Assembly: GCA_030042955.1 (NCBI GenBank)
Contig: JASHYQ010000032.1
Coordinates: 1 to 5,966 of the forward strand
Origin: Thermoplasmata archaeon
Lineage (GTDB): Archaea > Thermoplasmatota > Thermoplasmata > Lutacidiplasmatales > UBA184
Reading direction: 5' to 3'
DNA: 5,966 nt
Under the pieces are notes generated by a model that saw only the letters and a program-made list of their open reading frames with translations, was not told where the DNA came from and did no database searches. This document shows, piece after piece, positions 5,479 through 5,966 of the stretch. The translations under genes were made by a program, and so were the position numbers. Each line of letters opens with the position of its first letter. The first letter of the stretch is position 1.

Positions 5479-5588
5479 CTGCCCCATTTCGTCCGGCTCG
5501 GAGGCTTCGAGGATAAGATTTTCTTCATGGAAGGTTTACGTACTCGTCCCCATTCCGGCTCCAACCGGACCGCTTCCTCGCTCGCGTG

Positions 5589-5644
5589 CCCGACGCGGGC
5601 CGCGCCGGTCGTAGAGAGGTCAGTCGAGTGCGCGGCGCGTCGGG
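5589..5644 (-). terminator. Large hairpin directly after citrate synthase
   Basis: CCCGACGCG (5589-5597) pairs perfectly with CGCGTCGGG (5636-5644). The stem continues, after a 2-nt bulge (5598-5599), with CCGCGC (5600-5605) against GCGCGG (5630-5635). This makes 15 bp around a 24-nt loop. On the minus strand it begins 5 nt past the citrate synthase stop codon, a typical position for a 3'-end hairpin. No T-run follows, so it may stabilise the mRNA end or assist termination rather than act as a classical terminator. The rest of the 230-bp gap (5420-5649) holds the hsp20 promoter region. Confidence 0.5.
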
Positions 5645-5649
5645 GGGGG

Positions 5650-5966
5650 CTAGGTCGCTTCCTCGGGAACGTGCCGCTCGCGGGGGCCGGTGTAGATCTG
5701 CCTCGGGCGGGTGATCTTCTGCTCCTGATCCATCAGCATCTCCTGCCAGTGGGCGAGCCACCCGGACATCCGGGGAATGGCAAAGAGGACGGGGAAGATG
5801 TCGGTCGGGAACCCCATCGCTTGGTAGATGATACCGGAATAGAAGTCGACGTTGGGGTAGAGTCGACGCTTGATGAAGTAGTCGTCCGACAGCGCCACCT
5901 TCTCGAGCGCTAGCGCGAGGTCGATGAGCTTGTTCTTCCCCGTGATGGCGAACACGGACTCGGCCG
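5650..5966 (-). CDS. gltA: Citrate synthase, C-terminal part (5' end beyond the window)
   Basis: These 104 codons are the C-terminal part of citrate synthase, which condenses acetyl-CoA with oxaloacetate to give citrate at the entry of the TCA cycle. [12 protein letters not shown] contains the catalytic Asp (codon at 5845-5847), equivalent to Asp375 of the pig enzyme. [13 protein letters not shown] contains the Arg (codon at 5770-5772) that binds the substrate carboxylate. The ending RPRQIYTG is the classic C-terminal motif that completes the partner subunit's active site in the dimer. The His catalytic residues lie outside the window. The frame is open to the edge, and the GTG at 5955 is an internal Val codon, not a start. 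The sequence is closest in style to the short archaeal/Gram-positive type. No disruption is visible. Confidence 0.95.
   Translation of the reverse strand, partial: AESVFAITGKNKLIDLALALEKVALSDDYFIKRRLYPNVDFYSGIIYQAMGFPTDIFPVLFAIPRMSGWLAHWQEMLMDQEQKITRPRQIYTGPRERHVPEEAT

Noticed and set aside
5650..5955. Possible stand-alone 101-aa protein starting at the GTG at 5955
   Set aside because: The frame stays open to the window edge, and the protein is plainly the C-terminal part of citrate synthase. The GTG is an internal Val codon.
1..5966. Search for CRISPR arrays, tRNA/rRNA genes, insertion sequences and tandem repeats
   Set aside because: Reading both strands showed no regularly spaced repeats, no tRNA-like cloverleaf signatures, no transposase motifs and no flanking target duplications.

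Overview
The window looks like a fragment of a GC-rich archaeal chromosome, most likely from the Thermoplasmatota (moderate confidence). Three things point to archaea. AT-rich TATA-like elements stand out against GC-rich surroundings at the spacing used by TBP/TFB promoters. The intact genes with a clear ribosome binding site use anti-16S sequences such as GGTGA or GGAGG. A predicted surface protein combines 13 N-glycosylation sequons with a membrane anchor and a short Cys/His tail, a design I associate with Thermoplasmata. No mobile element, tRNA, rRNA or CRISPR array is visible.

Layout. The first half reads on the plus strand: a small heat shock protein (77-568) with its own TATA box and a textbook hairpin/T-run terminator; a VOC/glyoxalase-fold protein (670-1152); and a two-gene ABC-2 type exporter (ATPase 1279-2262, permease 2249-3016) whose genes overlap by 14 bp. 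The second half reads on the minus strand. Going from the right edge inward these are the C-terminal part of citrate synthase (5650-5966, cut by the window), a second, dissimilar Hsp20 (4892-5419), and a cell-surface glycoprotein with a cytoplasmic Cys/His tail (3107-4666). The two halves converge at 3017-3106, where a hairpin could serve both strands.

Function. The window is mostly housekeeping and stress genes rather than one pathway. The Hsp20s are ATP-independent holdases. The ABC pair is an exporter of unknown substrate. Citrate synthase is central metabolism. The least explained gene is the glycoprotein, whose ectodomain I cannot assign to a family. I found no convincing undescribed multi-gene system. 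The best leads are this glycoprotein, a possible leaderless short ORF overlapping the ABC start, and a cluster of strong hairpins between the second Hsp20 and the glycoprotein gene.
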